64,000 nucleotides of DNA, from NCBI RefSeq assembly GCF_010499245.1, contig NZ_JAAGOW010000004.1:62001-126000 (forward strand), given 5' to 3'. The notes beneath the pieces are model-generated. The model saw only the letters and a program-made list of their open reading frames with translations. It made no database searches and was not told the DNA's origin. Positions 1-8,751 of the stretch are shown piece after piece. Every line of letters begins with the position of its first letter. Position 1 is the first letter of the stretch. A program made the position numbers and the translations under genes. This DNA is from Variovorax sp. WS11 (GTDB lineage Bacteria > Pseudomonadota > Gammaproteobacteria > Burkholderiales > Burkholderiaceae_C).

Positions 1-368
1 TTGCCGTCGAGGTGGCCGCAGCGCTTGGGCGAGACCTGGTCCTCGATGTGGATCGCGGCGATGCCGCGCGACTCGTACTCGCGCACCGTTCGCGTCACGT
101 TCAGCTCATTGCCGTAGCCGGTGTCGGCATCCGCAATCAGCGGCACGCTGACGGCGCGCGCCATCGTGGCCGCGTTGGCCACCATCTCGCCCATGTCGAG
201 CAGGCCGAAGTCGGGGTAGCCGCGCGCCGCCGCGGTGCCGGCGCCGGTCATGTACACGGCGCTAAAGCCCGCCTGCTCGATCAGCCGCGCCCCGATGCCG
301 TCATAGGCACCGGGGGCGATGAGCATGTCGGGCGCGGCGAGCAGTTCGCGTAGGGAGGGGTTCGTCAT
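1..368 (-). CDS. Isocitrate lyase/PEP mutase family protein (5' part)
   Basis: This is the N-terminal part of a TIM-barrel enzyme of the isocitrate lyase/phosphoenolpyruvate mutase superfamily; the gene runs off the left edge. The reverse strand starts at an ATG at 368 and reads MTNPSLRELLAAPDML, then PGAYDGIGARLIEQAG, a DADTGYGN metal-site motif, and the SPKRCGHLDG loop typical of C-C or C-P lyases of 2-methylisocitrate or oxaloacetate. Members cleave or rearrange small di- and tricarboxylates and need Mg2+. The exact substrate cannot be told from the visible third of the protein. It is divergent from the GntR gene that starts about 100 bases away, so that regulator probably controls it. Confidence 0.85.
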   Translation of the reverse strand, partial: MTNPSLRELLAAPDMLIAPGAYDGIGARLIEQAGFSAVYMTGAGTAAARGYPDFGLLDMGEMVANAATMARAVSVPLIADADTGYGNELNVTRTVREYESRGIAAIHIEDQVSPKRCGHLDG

Positions 369-410
369 GGGCGGCGGTCTTTCAGCGCAGGTTGGTCTTT
401 GCTTGCTTGT

Positions 411-460
411 CTCAGTTGTTCTAAGACTATCACAACATAACAACAAGTCAACAAGTTATG
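411..460. promoter_or_regulatory. Divergent promoter region with repeated TTGTT/AACAA words
   Basis: This AT-rich stretch between the lyase gene and the GntR gene holds GTTGTT at 415-420 facing AACAAC at 439-444, followed by two further ACAAG words at 443-455. Repeated and inverted AACAA/TTGTT words of this kind are plausible GntR/HutC operator half-sites. The surrounding DNA is GC-rich, so the AT-rich patch stands out. No boundary of the binding site can be fixed from one copy. Confidence 0.4.
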
Positions 461-468
461 CTCCCGCC

Positions 469-1287
469 ATGAACCTGTCGACTGGAACCACGCCGATGAA
501 CGGGGCACGCGGCACCGCCTTGCACCGGCAGATCTATCTGGTGCTGCGCGACGAGATTTCGCGGGGCTTGTTCCCGGGCGGCGCGTTGCCGAACGAGGAA
601 GGGCTCTGCGAACGATTCGGCGTCTCGCGCATCACCGTGCGGCGCGCCCTGGGGGACTTGGCGGCCCAGGGCCTGGTCGAACGCCGGCACGGCCGCGGCA
701 CTTTCGTGCGGGGCGAGCCCGGGCAGATGCGGCCCGTGCCCAGCCTTAGCGTGATCGACAGCCTGCGCCAGACGGCCATCGAGACCATCGTCCGCGTCCT
801 CGAGGTCGAGCAGACCGTGCCGCCGGCCGATGTGGCGAGGCTGCTGCAGATTCCGCCCGGCGAGAAGGCCGTGCACGCGCTGCGCATTCGATCCAATCGC
901 AACGGTCAGCCGGCGATGCTGACGGACGCGTGGGTCCCCGTCGCGGTCGGCCGGCGCGTGACGGCGGCGGCACTCAAGAAGAAGGCGCTCTACGAGATCC
1001 TGATGATGCAGGGGGTCCAGTTCGGCCGCGTCGTGCAGGAGTTCAGCGCGACCGTAAGCGACCCGCAGCGGGCCGGCCTGATCCAGACCGAGGTCGGTGC
1101 GCCGCTATTGAAGCTGGTGCGGCTGATGCATGACATGGACGAGCGCCCGGTGCTGCACCTGACCGCCTACATGGCCGCGGATCGCGCGAGCGTCATGATG
1201 GAGATCGCCGGCGCGACCGTGAACACGCTGACGGCAGGGCAGATCGTGCTGGACGCGCCGGTCGATGGCAATCTATTGTCCGGATAG
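469..1287 (+). CDS. GntR family transcriptional regulator (HutC/UTRA type)
   Basis: This is a 272-residue DNA-binding regulator. Residues about 15-80 form the winged helix, with the GntR signature LPNEEGLCERFGVSRITVRR followed by a GRGTFV wing. The rest matches a UTRA ligand-binding domain, including a VVQEFSATVSD-like strand. HutC-type regulators usually repress a neighbouring catabolic operon and release DNA when a pathway metabolite binds. I chose the ATG at 469 because it lies just ahead of the winged helix and after the AT-rich operator region; an in-frame start far upstream would run through the divergent gene. The likely target is the isocitrate-lyase-family gene. Confidence 0.85.
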   Translation: MNLSTGTTPMNGARGTALHRQIYLVLRDEISRGLFPGGALPNEEGLCERFGVSRITVRRALGDLAAQGLVERRHGRGTFVRGEPGQMRPVPSLSVIDSLRQTAIETIVRVLEVEQTVPPADVARLLQIPPGEKAVHALRIRSNRNGQPAMLTDAWVPVAVGRRVTAAALKKKALYEILMMQGVQFGRVVQEFSATVSDPQRAGLIQTEVGAPLLKLVRLMHDMDERPVLHLTAYMAADRASVMMEIAGATVNTLTAGQIVLDAPVDGNLLSG

Positions 1288-1309
1288 ATAAGTTGCGACC
1301 AACAAGACC

Positions 1310-1756
1310 ATGACCACCCCAAGCGGCTACACCATCCAGCGCCTCTCCGTCTTCGGCGAGGCTTTCGAGGACGTGGACACCTACGGGGCCAAGCGCCCCC
1401 GGCCAGAGTACCTTCGGCAGCTGCTCGCCGGCGAAACCTTCATTGCGTTGGCGGCCGTGGAAAGGTCCAAGGTCATCGGAGGCCTCGCCGCCTACGAACT
1501 GAGGAAGTTCGAGCAGGAGCGCAGCGAGATCTACATCTACGACCTGGCCGTCGCCGCTGCGCACCGGCGAAGAGGCGTTGCCACCGCATTGATCCGGGAG
1601 CTTCAGCGCGTCGGCGCCGAGCGCGGGGCCTATGTCATCTTCGTCCAGGCAGATCCGCCTGACGCGCCGGCGATCGCGTTGTATTCGAAGCTCGGGGTGC
1701 GCGAAGACGTGCTGCATTTCGATGTCCCGGTCCCCTCCCCCACGAGCCGAGCTTGA
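1310..1756 (+). CDS. GNAT N-acetyltransferase of the AAC(3)-I aminoglycoside family
   Basis: This is a 148-residue GNAT acetyltransferase. It carries stretches that are hallmarks of AAC(3)-I gentamicin 3-N-acetyltransferases: ETFIALAAV (residues 42-50), KFEQERSEIYIYDLAV (66-81), RRRGVATALI (acetyl-CoA loop, 86-95), GAYVIFVQAD and ALYSKLGVREDVLHFD. Length also matches that family. AAC(3)-I enzymes move acetyl from acetyl-CoA to the 3-amino group of gentamicin-type drugs in the cytoplasm. No integron or IS lies directly next to it, so it looks like a resident chromosomal homologue. Whether it acts on aminoglycosides here is inference. It starts 22 bases after the GntR gene and is followed 3 bases later by a methyltransferase, so the two are likely cotranscribed. 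Confidence 0.85.
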   Translation: MTTPSGYTIQRLSVFGEAFEDVDTYGAKRPRPEYLRQLLAGETFIALAAVERSKVIGGLAAYELRKFEQERSEIYIYDLAVAAAHRRRGVATALIRELQRVGAERGAYVIFVQADPPDAPAIALYSKLGVREDVLHFDVPVPSPTSRA

Positions 1757-1759
1757 TCC

Positions 1760-2395
1760 ATGCAGGACTACTACGCGGCCCGCGCGAACGAGTACGACGG
1801 GATCTACCTGAAGCCTGAACGGCAAGCCGATCTGCGGCAGATCGAAAGCTGGCTTTCGACCGTGTTCGCACGCCGTTCGGTCTTGGAGGTCGCCTGCGGC
1901 ACCGGGTACTGGACCCAGTTCTATGCGCCGGCTGCAGAGCGCGTGGTGGCGGTCGATGCGGCACCCGAGACGCTGCGCATCGCCGAGACCCGCGTACCGG
2001 CGGCGAAGGCGCAGCTCGTCGTGGGCGATGCGTATCGCCTCCCCTCCTCCACGGTAAGGTGCGACGCAGGTTTTGCCGGCTTCTGGTGGTCGCACATCCC
2101 GCGCTCGCGCATCGATGAGTTCTTGCGCGGCTTCCATGCAGCGATCGAACCGGGCGCGAAGGTGGTCTTTCTGGACAACCGCTTCGTCCCCGGCAGCAGC
2201 ACGCCGATTGCGGAGAGCGATGCCGAAGGCAACACCTACCAGGTGCGGACCTTGGCCGATGGCTCGACCCATCGCGTGCTGAAGAATCTTCCGGACCGGG
2301 ATGCGTTGATGGATATGGTTGCTCCGCACGCGGCGGCCATCGAGTACCGGGAATGGCAGTACTTCTGGGCGCTGGAGTACACGACCCGTTTGTAG
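1760..2395 (+). CDS. Class I SAM-dependent methyltransferase
   Basis: This is a 211-residue protein with a Rossmann-fold methyltransferase core. Motif I is VLEVACGTGYW at residues 41-51, the acidic ribose-binding strand VVAVDAAPET follows, and a GDAYRLP motif sits at the adenine pocket. The SAM-binding part is clear; the methyl acceptor is not. The gene begins 3 bases after the acetyltransferase stop, so the two are very likely translated from one message. It belongs to the broad UbiE/Methyltransf_25 group, in which substrates range from small acids to quinones. Confidence 0.8.
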   Translation: MQDYYAARANEYDGIYLKPERQADLRQIESWLSTVFARRSVLEVACGTGYWTQFYAPAAERVVAVDAAPETLRIAETRVPAAKAQLVVGDAYRLPSSTVRCDAGFAGFWWSHIPRSRIDEFLRGFHAAIEPGAKVVFLDNRFVPGSSTPIAESDAEGNTYQVRTLADGSTHRVLKNLPDRDALMDMVAPHAAAIEYREWQYFWALEYTTRL

Positions 2396-2514
2396 GCTGG
2401 CGCGGTGGGGTGGCTCGCGGCTCGTCCTCGAAGGCACCTGTCGGCCGAGAGGCGAAGGGAACTTTCGCGGCCTTAGGGTTACGCACTGGCGCTCCCCCTC
2501 TTCCACGAGCCCCC

Positions 2515-2703
2515 ATGTACTGCCGAACCCTCAAATACCGCGATGGCATTGGCCGCTTCTCCATCCTTGTGGAGGAAAGGCCGGACGGCTCGCTGGAGCT
2601 TTGGGAGCTGGACGTGCCGGGCGGCAGCCTGCGGCGGCGGGTCGTGATCGAGAAGGTGGCGGATAGCTTGGCGCGGGAGGGCAGGAAGCTGCACGTGGTG
2701 TGA
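2515..2703 (+). CDS. Small hypothetical protein, 62 residues
   Basis: This short reading frame starts with MYCRTLKYRDGIGRFSI and has a balanced, charged composition (VEERPDGSLELWELD, RRRVVIEKVADSLAREG) that looks like a real folded beta-alpha protein rather than random high-GC translation. I do not recognise a family. It lies 119 bases after the methyltransferase on the same strand and is followed by the convergent LysR gene. No clear ribosome binding site is visible, so expression is uncertain. Confidence 0.45.
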   Translation: MYCRTLKYRDGIGRFSILVEERPDGSLELWELDVPGGSLRRRVVIEKVADSLAREGRKLHVV

Positions 2704-2759
2704 GGGGCCGCGCGGGTGGAGCGGAAGCGGGCTGATGATTGGCCGCGGTGGTGCGGGCC

Positions 2760-3656
2760 TCAAGACCTCGAGGCCGTGACGAAGGCCTCCCTTATCCAGC
2801 GTTGAGCACTGTGGGCGTGAGTGCGTTCGTGCCACACCATCCCCACTGCGAATCCTTCAACCGGGAACGGGGGATCGAGGAACTGGAGTCTGTCGGCACG
2901 GTCGCTCACCAGTCGCGCTGGAACCAGGGCGACGAAGTCCGACTGCGACACGACCTCGGGGACGAAGAGGAATGAGGCGGCGGACAGCACCACATGCCGC
3001 TTGTGCCCGAGTGCAGCCAAAGCGGCGTCTACCGGCGTCTCGAAGTCGCCGCCGCGCAAGGACACGATCACGTGCTCCAGTTGCGCGAATTCTGCGACAG
3101 TGATCACATCCCGCAACCGTGGATGGCCGCGCCGGCCGATGAGCACGTAACGCTCATCGAACAAGTGTCGGGTGCGAAGGCTTGGCGGCGCAACTCCCGG
3201 CGTCAAGAGCGCCAGGTCGACATCGCCGCGCGCCATCTGCGACTCCAACAGCCCCACGTCCAGGTTGCGCAACGCCACGCGCACGCCAGGCGCCCTGGCC
3301 CTGAGATGCATGGCGAGGGGCTTGACCACCGCGGCCTGCAGGTAGTCCGTGCAGGCGATCGTGATGGTCAGCTTGGCCTTCGCAGGGTCGAAGTCCTGCA
3401 ACTCAACGGTGGCGCGAACCTGGTCGAGAGCTTGCCGCAGCGGCTCCAGCAGCTCGACGGCCCTGGTGGTCGGCGTCATCCCTCGCTGCGCGGGAACAAG
3501 CAGCGGGTCAGCGAACACGACCCTCAACCGGTTCAATTGCGCGCTGACCGCTGGCTGGCTCAGGTGCAGGCGGGCGGCGGCCTTCGTTACGTTCTGCTCG
3601 ACCAGCAACGCCTCCAGCGTGACCAGCAAATTGAGGTCGAGGCGCTTGCTATCCAT
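2760..3656 (-). CDS. LysR family transcriptional regulator
   Basis: This is a 298-residue LysR-type regulator. The N-terminal helix-turn-helix covers residues about 8-65 (LNLLVTLEALLVEQNVTKAA, then LSQPAVSAQLNRLR). The remainder is a periplasmic-binding-protein-like effector domain with TITIACTDYLQAAVVKPL at its start. LysR proteins usually activate a divergent operon when an inducer binds. The start at 3656 gives the standard MDSKRLDLNLL opening; longer in-frame extensions run through the divergent gene and are not credible. The quinone reductase operon begins 96 bases away in the opposite direction and is its probable target. Confidence 0.9.
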   Translation of the reverse strand: MDSKRLDLNLLVTLEALLVEQNVTKAAARLHLSQPAVSAQLNRLRVVFADPLLVPAQRGMTPTTRAVELLEPLRQALDQVRATVELQDFDPAKAKLTITIACTDYLQAAVVKPLAMHLRARAPGVRVALRNLDVGLLESQMARGDVDLALLTPGVAPPSLRTRHLFDERYVLIGRRGHPRLRDVITVAEFAQLEHVIVSLRGGDFETPVDAALAALGHKRHVVLSAASFLFVPEVVSQSDFVALVPARLVSDRADRLQFLDPPFPVEGFAVGMVWHERTHAHSAQRWIREAFVTASRS

Positions 3657-3752
3657 GCGATGGATGGTAGCCGAACAATTCTTCGATTTCACACATGGCG
3701 CATGCCAGCCGAGACTTGGCCACGTACCCACAACACTCGATGGAAAGTGACC

Positions 3753-4562
3753 ATGAAGAAGAAGGTTCTGATCGTCCATGCCCACCCCGAGCCCACGTCG
3801 CTCACACGCCAGCTGGTCGATGCGTCGGTCCAGACGCTCCAGGCACAAGGGCATGAAGTGCTGCAGTCGGACCTGTACGCGATGCGCTGGAAGGCCGCGT
3901 TCGACGAGGACGATTTCCCGAGCCGGACCGACCCGCAGCGCTTGTCTTTCGTGGCAGAGTCCGGGCATGCCTATGCCACCGGCCGGCAGACTGCCGACGT
4001 AGTCTCCGAGCAGCACAAAGTACTTTCCGCCGACGCCGTCATCTTCCAGTTTCCGCTGTGGTGGTACGGCATGCCGGCCATCATGAAAGGCTGGGTGGAC
4101 CGCGTGTGGGCCTACGGCCTGGCATACGGCTACAGGGACGGCGGCAACACCTACCGCTATGGCGATGGCGCCTTCAAGGGCAAGCGCGCCATGCTCGCCG
4201 TGGCGGCCGGCGGACCGGCGAGCGACTATTCGGCGCGCGGCATCAACGGGCCGATCGAGGAGCTGCTCTTCCCGATCACCCACGGCACGTTGTACTTTCC
4301 CGGCTTCGACGTGTTGCCCACGTATGCGGTCTACGGCACCGGGCGCATGACCGAGCAAGAAGTGGCGCAGGCGCTGCGTGCGTGGCGCTTGCGGCTCGAA
4401 GGTCTCTTTGAGGACGCACCCATTCCCTTCCGGCCGCAAAACGGCGGCGACTACCCGGACCGTCACGTGCTGGCCAGCCATGTCGCGCCCGGCCAGACCG
4501 GGCTGCTTGCGCATATCGCCGATACGGAGATGGAACGTGAGCCGGCCGAGATCGGGGCGTGA
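3753..4562 (+). CDS. Flavodoxin-fold NAD(P)H:quinone oxidoreductase
   Basis: This is a 269-residue protein of the NQO/KefF/MdaB flavodoxin-like family. The phosphate-binding loop is VLIVHAHPEPTSLT near the N-terminus. The active-site region contains FQFPLWWYGMPAIMKGWVDR, the flavin-contact signature of this family, and AVAAGGPASDYS follows. Such enzymes use FMN or FAD to reduce quinones by two electrons with NAD(P)H in the cytoplasm. It is the first gene of a tight operon with two small alpha/beta-barrel proteins and a VOC protein, divergent from a LysR regulator. That context suggests detoxification or tailoring of quinone-like aromatics. Confidence 0.85.
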   Translation: MKKKVLIVHAHPEPTSLTRQLVDASVQTLQAQGHEVLQSDLYAMRWKAAFDEDDFPSRTDPQRLSFVAESGHAYATGRQTADVVSEQHKVLSADAVIFQFPLWWYGMPAIMKGWVDRVWAYGLAYGYRDGGNTYRYGDGAFKGKRAMLAVAAGGPASDYSARGINGPIEELLFPITHGTLYFPGFDVLPTYAVYGTGRMTEQEVAQALRAWRLRLEGLFEDAPIPFRPQNGGDYPDRHVLASHVAPGQTGLLAHIADTEMEREPAEIGA

Positions 4563-4563
4563 C

Positions 4564-4863
4564 ATGAGGACCATCGTGATATTGACCCGCCGCGCCGATG
4601 CTGACGCGGAACACCTGGCACGGCTGTCCATGCCGGAGTTGCTGGCAGTGTGGCAGGGCATGGCGGAGGGAACGGTGCGCGCGGCTTATGGACTGCTGGA
4701 AGGTGCCGGCGCCGTGCTGGAGCTGGAAACGCGAACCATCGAGGAAGCCAAGTACTACGTCACGTCGCTGCCGTACGTCGAAGAGGACTTGCTGGACGTG
4801 CAGTACTGCCCGCTCAAGCCGTTCCCGGCATTCCAGGCGCTCGCCGCAGCCGGCGCTGCATGA
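4564..4863 (+). CDS. Small YCII/muconolactone-isomerase-like protein
   Basis: This is a 99-residue protein beginning MRTIVILTRRADADAEHLAR, one base after the quinone reductase stop. The pattern of a short N-terminal strand, a helix (EHLARLSMPELLAVWQGMAE), a middle strand pair (AVLELETRTIEEAKYYVTSL) and the late LPYVEEDLLDVQYCPLKPF segment fits the dimeric alpha/beta-barrel (YCII, muconolactone isomerase) fold. No catalytic assignment is possible. Its place between the quinone reductase and an ABM protein suggests a role in the same aromatic or quinone conversion. Confidence 0.65.
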   Translation: MRTIVILTRRADADAEHLARLSMPELLAVWQGMAEGTVRAAYGLLEGAGAVLELETRTIEEAKYYVTSLPYVEEDLLDVQYCPLKPFPAFQALAAAGAA

Positions 4864-4897
4864 CGCTTCTTCAACGAACCATCAGGAGACCTCACCC

Positions 4898-5194
4898 ATG
4901 TCCACCCTCGTCATCGTCGGCAGCGCCAAAGCCAAGCCGGGCAAGGCCGATGAATTCCGCGCCGTCCTCAAATCGTTGCTATTGCCTACCCTGGCCGAAG
5001 AAGGCTGCCTGCGCTACGAGATGAATGAATCCGAGGACGGGCAGAGCTGGGTCTTCACCGAATTGTGGGAAAGCCGCGCGCTGTGGGACCGGCACATGGA
5101 GTCGCCGCAGCTCGCGCGGTACAAGGCCGTGATCGAGGAGCTGTCCGAGTACTGGACGATCTTTCGCGGCCACATGGTGCGCCCGGGCGTCTGA
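4898..5194 (+). CDS. Antibiotic biosynthesis monooxygenase (ABM) domain protein
   Basis: This is a 98-residue protein of the ABM/YgiN family: LVIVGSAKAKPGKADEFRAV at the N-terminus, then EEGCLRYEMNES, FTELWESRALWDRHMESP and a C-terminal helix. These proteins form dimeric ferredoxin-like barrels; YgiN-type members act on quinols and others act as cofactor-free monooxygenases on polyketide quinones. A CAGGAGA ribosome binding site precedes the ATG at 4898. It sits in the quinone reductase operon, which mirrors the known MdaB/YgiN quinone redox pairing; that parallel is inference. Confidence 0.8.
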   Translation: MSTLVIVGSAKAKPGKADEFRAVLKSLLLPTLAEEGCLRYEMNESEDGQSWVFTELWESRALWDRHMESPQLARYKAVIEELSEYWTIFRGHMVRPGV

Positions 5195-5206
5195 GCGGAG
5201 CCAGCC

Positions 5207-5701
5207 ATGCCCGCCACCAGCCTCTTTCACATCGCCATCAAGACCGGCAAGCCCGAAGCGACCAAGCGCTTTTACGAGCAGGTCTTCGCCATGTCCGAAT
5301 CGCCTCGGCCGCTCTTCGAATTCCCTGGCTACTGGATGCAGCTGAACACACCCCACGGCGGATCGATCTTCCACATCTACACCGGCCAGGCGGCTCTCGG
5401 CACCGACGGGCGCGTACCGACAGGCAGTGGCGCCATCGACCACATCGCGTTGTCGGCTCACGGCTTCTCCGCGACTCGCGAGCGTTGCCGAGCGCTGCGC
5501 ATCCCCTACCGCGAGCGATCCGTGCCCGGCTTCCCACTTTGGCAGCTGTTCTGCTACGACCCCAATGGCATCCAGTTCGAACTGAACTTCCACTCGGCCT
5601 ACGAGGACCTGGGGGAGGTGACGGTCGACCCCGACAACTGGGTCAAGGCGGGATCGGAGTGGTTCGACCCGGAGGTCTACCGGCAATTCGAGATGGCCTG
5701 A
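5207..5701 (+). CDS. VOC (glyoxalase/dioxygenase) superfamily protein
   Basis: This is a 164-residue vicinal-oxygen-chelate protein. It has the N-terminal FHIAIKTGKPEATKRFYEQV module, a middle segment IDHIALSAHGFSATRERCRA with a candidate metal histidine, and the closing QLFCYDPNGIQFELNFH strand with a candidate metal glutamate. VOC enzymes use a divalent metal for isomerisation, ring cleavage or drug conjugation. It is the last intact gene of the quinone reductase operon. Its stop codon at 5699-5701 is immediately followed by the coding sequence of a truncated ATPase, which marks a recombination junction. Confidence 0.8.
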   Translation: MPATSLFHIAIKTGKPEATKRFYEQVFAMSESPRPLFEFPGYWMQLNTPHGGSIFHIYTGQAALGTDGRVPTGSGAIDHIALSAHGFSATRERCRALRIPYRERSVPGFPLWQLFCYDPNGIQFELNFHSAYEDLGEVTVDPDNWVKAGSEWFDPEVYRQFEMA

Positions 5702-8259
5702 ATCTTCAATATCACATCGCCATCACGGACCACAACGACATTTCGAGCGTTCCGCGCGCCCTCGCCGTAGCTGAAGCGCACAACGTCTTGGTCATTCCCG
5801 GTGTTGAGCTGTCGACGGCACAGGGGCACCTCCTGTGCTACTTCCCTGACCACCAGAAGCTCACCCGATTCTTCGCCGGGTTGAAGATCGCTGATGCCGG
5901 TATGGGCACTTCGCGGTGTCAGCAGTCGATTCTTGAATGCTTGACGGCGACCGAAGCCCACGGGGGATTTGGCATCCTCGCGCATGTGGATGTCCCCTCT
6001 GGCTTCGAACAGGAAAACCCTGGAGCGTCGCCCCATAAGTTCGACGTGATCTGTCATCGCGCGCTCGCTGCGATCGAGCTGAAGCACGCCAACTCAGACG
6101 TCTTCTATTCGGCAGGGGACCCCGTTGCCGATCGAGCCCGCATGGGCCAGGCCAGGATCGAGCGACTGGGACTGGGCGCCAAACAGTTTCTGGCACGCGT
6201 ACTCAACTCGGATTCTCATTCCCTCGAGGCGCTGGGACGAAACGCTGCCAACGACAAGCGGATCACCCGATACAAGATGGATGTTCCCAGCTTTTCTGCG
6301 TTGCGCATCGCCTTGGACGACGCCGATGCGCGCGTGCGGATCGAAGACCTGATTCCTCAATCTGTCCCCCGAGTCGTGGGCATCGCACTCGACGGGGGCT
6401 TTCTGGACAAGCAGGTCATCCGCTTTAGTCCCAACCTGAACTGCATCATCGGGGGCAGAGGGACTGGCAAGTCGACAACGTTTGAGGGCGTTCGTTGCCT
6501 GATCCACAGTCCAGGTGAAACAAGCAAGGTCGTGGACTCCGAGGTTTGGCCAGATCAGCTGCACCTTGTTTGGCAGGACAAGGCCGGGCAGCAACACGTG
6601 TTGTCCCGGCACAAGAACCTTCCGATGGAGAACGTCAATGACCCTGATGAGGGCCCTTGCTTCTTCGACATCGACTGCTTCGGACAAGGCGATGCCGCCA
6701 AGATCAGTCACCAGGCGCAGAGCAGTCCTCTCGCGCTCTTGGGCTATCTGGACAAGTTCGTTGACCTCAGTGTCGCATCGGGCGAAGAGGAGTCGGCCAG
6801 GGAGGAGTTGCTGACGCTGCAGACCGACATTGAAAAGGCGGAACAACAGGTTGCCTTGATTCCGCAGTATGAGCGTCAGCTCGCGACGACGAAGCAAGCC
6901 TTGACCGCCATGCAGAAACCGGAAGTCAAGGAACTGATCGAACTCCAGCGTCAGCTCGCGACGGAGCGCGAGTTGCGAGTGCAGATTCAGGACAAGTTGA
7001 AGCGGCTCAAGGAAAACAGCGACGTGACCGAGCAGACCACCGCCGCAACGGAGATTGCCGACCTTGCAGACCCGGCAAAGTTGAAGCTCGGTGGAGATGA
7101 GTTCAAGGCCATTGCTGCAGAAGCGAACGTCTTCAAGTCGAGCATCACCGATGCACAACAGAAGATAAGCGCAGGGGTTGTGCGGCTTGAGAAGACGATT
7201 CTGGGTCAATCCGCCACGTGGCGCGCGAAGGAAACCGAAGCCCAAGCGAGGATTGACGCGAAAAAGAAAGAGCTTGAAGCGCTGAAGGTGACATTCGACA
7301 TGTCGTACATCGCCAAGCTGGCGTCCGATGAGGCCCGACACGACCAGACGCTGAAGAAGCTTGCCACCTGGAAAACACATCTGGCCGCCCTGCAGCGCAG
7401 CCGCCTTGCTGCGCTCGCTCGGCGTTGGTCTGCGCGCGACCGTATTGCGACCCAACGAGAGGCCTTGGGCAAGCAGGCGTCGGCGACGCTCAGGGAAGCC
7501 TTGTCCGATCTCAATGTCAGCCTCAAGTTCGGAAGAAGTGCACACTCCCCGGATGCGGCGGAGCAGATCATCAACGCTATGGGGTGGCGGACCAATCAGC
7601 AGGTGCGCGCAAGCTATCTCGTGGAAGACCTGACCGTTCCCGTGCTTCTTGACGCGATCAAGCACAACGACGCCAGCCCCCTGACTCACCTTCGGACGAG
7701 GGATGGCTTCGCTGCGTTCGACAAGAGCGAGGCACAGGCGATCCTCGACAAGCTTCGCGAGCCTGCGACCAGATTTGCGCTGGAGCGCGTTGCCCTTTAT
7801 GACTTGCCCAAGCTCCTGGTGACCAAGCAACTAGACGACGGAAAGGGGGGGCGCCGACCGGTTAGCCGTGAGTTTTCCAAGCTCTCCCTCGGCCAGCAGC
7901 AGTCGATCTTATTGGCGCTCATGCTATCCGCCGACAGCGATAAGCCGTTGATCATCGATCAGCCGGAGGACAACCTCGATGGTGAGTTCATCTACTCAAC
8001 GCTCGTTCCAGTGCTTCGACGCGCAAAGGAGCGCCGGCAGATCATCATCGTCACCCACAATCCCAATGTCGCTGTGCTGGGCGACGCAGAGCAAATTGTC
8101 GTAATGAAGGCGTTCAATGATCGCGGCGAGATTGTCAGTCGAGGTTCCATCGACAACCCGCAGACTCGGCGTTCCGCGTGTTCAATTCTGGAGGGTGCCA
8201 TGGAGGCATTCACGCGGCGCGCGAAGATGTACGGCATCGCGATACAGAATCAAACCTGA
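5702..8259 (+). pseudogene. 5'-truncated TrlF-type PHP/SMC-like ATPase
   Basis: About 852 codons of a large P-loop protein are open here, but the normal start is missing. The first readable residues, NLQYHIAITDHND, are PHP-domain motif II; the upstream HxH motif I that PHP domains need is absent because the preceding DNA belongs to the VOC gene. Later come a Walker A (IIGGRGTGKST, 6451-6477), a central coiled-coil stretch of about 300 residues rich in E, K and Q, an ABC signature (LSLGQQQS) near 7890 and a Walker B (PLIIDQPEDNLD) near 7950. This order matches TrlF-family AAA-like ATPases, often found in defence or mobile contexts. Possible internal starts would give an ATPase without an intact PHP site. 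I treat it as a remnant. Confidence 0.75.
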
Positions 8260-8335
8260 CATCGCGTACGGCGCCATTGCATCGCCTCTAGAGGGCGGCC
8301 ACCGCCCGACCGTGTAGCGCGCCTGAATCCTTTTC

Positions 8336-8367
8336 GAAAGTTGGACCCTCAGGAATGTTCAACTTTC
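8336..8367. repeat. Inverted repeat downstream of the truncated ATPase
   Basis: GAAAGTTG at 8336-8343 is mirrored by CAACTTTC at 8360-8367 with a 16-base spacer. It lies 76 bases past the ATPase stop. It could be an insertion-sequence end (CAACTTTCTGGGACCA resembles ends of some elements) or a weak hairpin. The 492 bases from 8260 to 8751 otherwise hold no gene I can support. Confidence 0.4.
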
Positions 8368-8751
8368 TGGGACCAATTCACAGCCCTAGTGGGGCACGTG
8401 CATCCTTTGCTGCGCCAAGTCAGTGGATCGGCAACTGGAGAGCGATAAGTGGGGCATTTTGGCGGATGAGCGCCGGTGTGGGGTCGAACGACGCTCGAAA
8501 CGTGATTCGGCTCATTCACGGCAGACGAACGACGTGGTTGGCGTCGGCTCCTCGATTTCGAGGGGCTATCGCATGGCACTGGCTTGGGCGACGCCTCGAG
8601 CCTAATCTGCAGCGCAGATCACCAAAGGAACCGCCATGCGACCCAAGCTTTATTAAATACCCAAATCGGAAGATTGAGATCTGGATTTTGGAGCCATACG
8701 TCTGTGCTATGGCGCGCTCCACAACCATCCGCCATTTGTTAAGGAAAGATG

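Noticed and set aside
1193..2506. Minus-strand frame opposite the acetyltransferase and methyltransferase genes
   Set aside because: Arginine- and histidine-rich random-looking translation; both plus-strand genes have clear families and tight spacing.
6094..7830. Long reverse-strand frame opposite the truncated ATPase
   Set aside because: It is a shadow of the plus-strand coding sequence; its translation is rich in Leu/Arg/Gly without any motif, while the plus strand has Walker A, signature and Walker B motifs.
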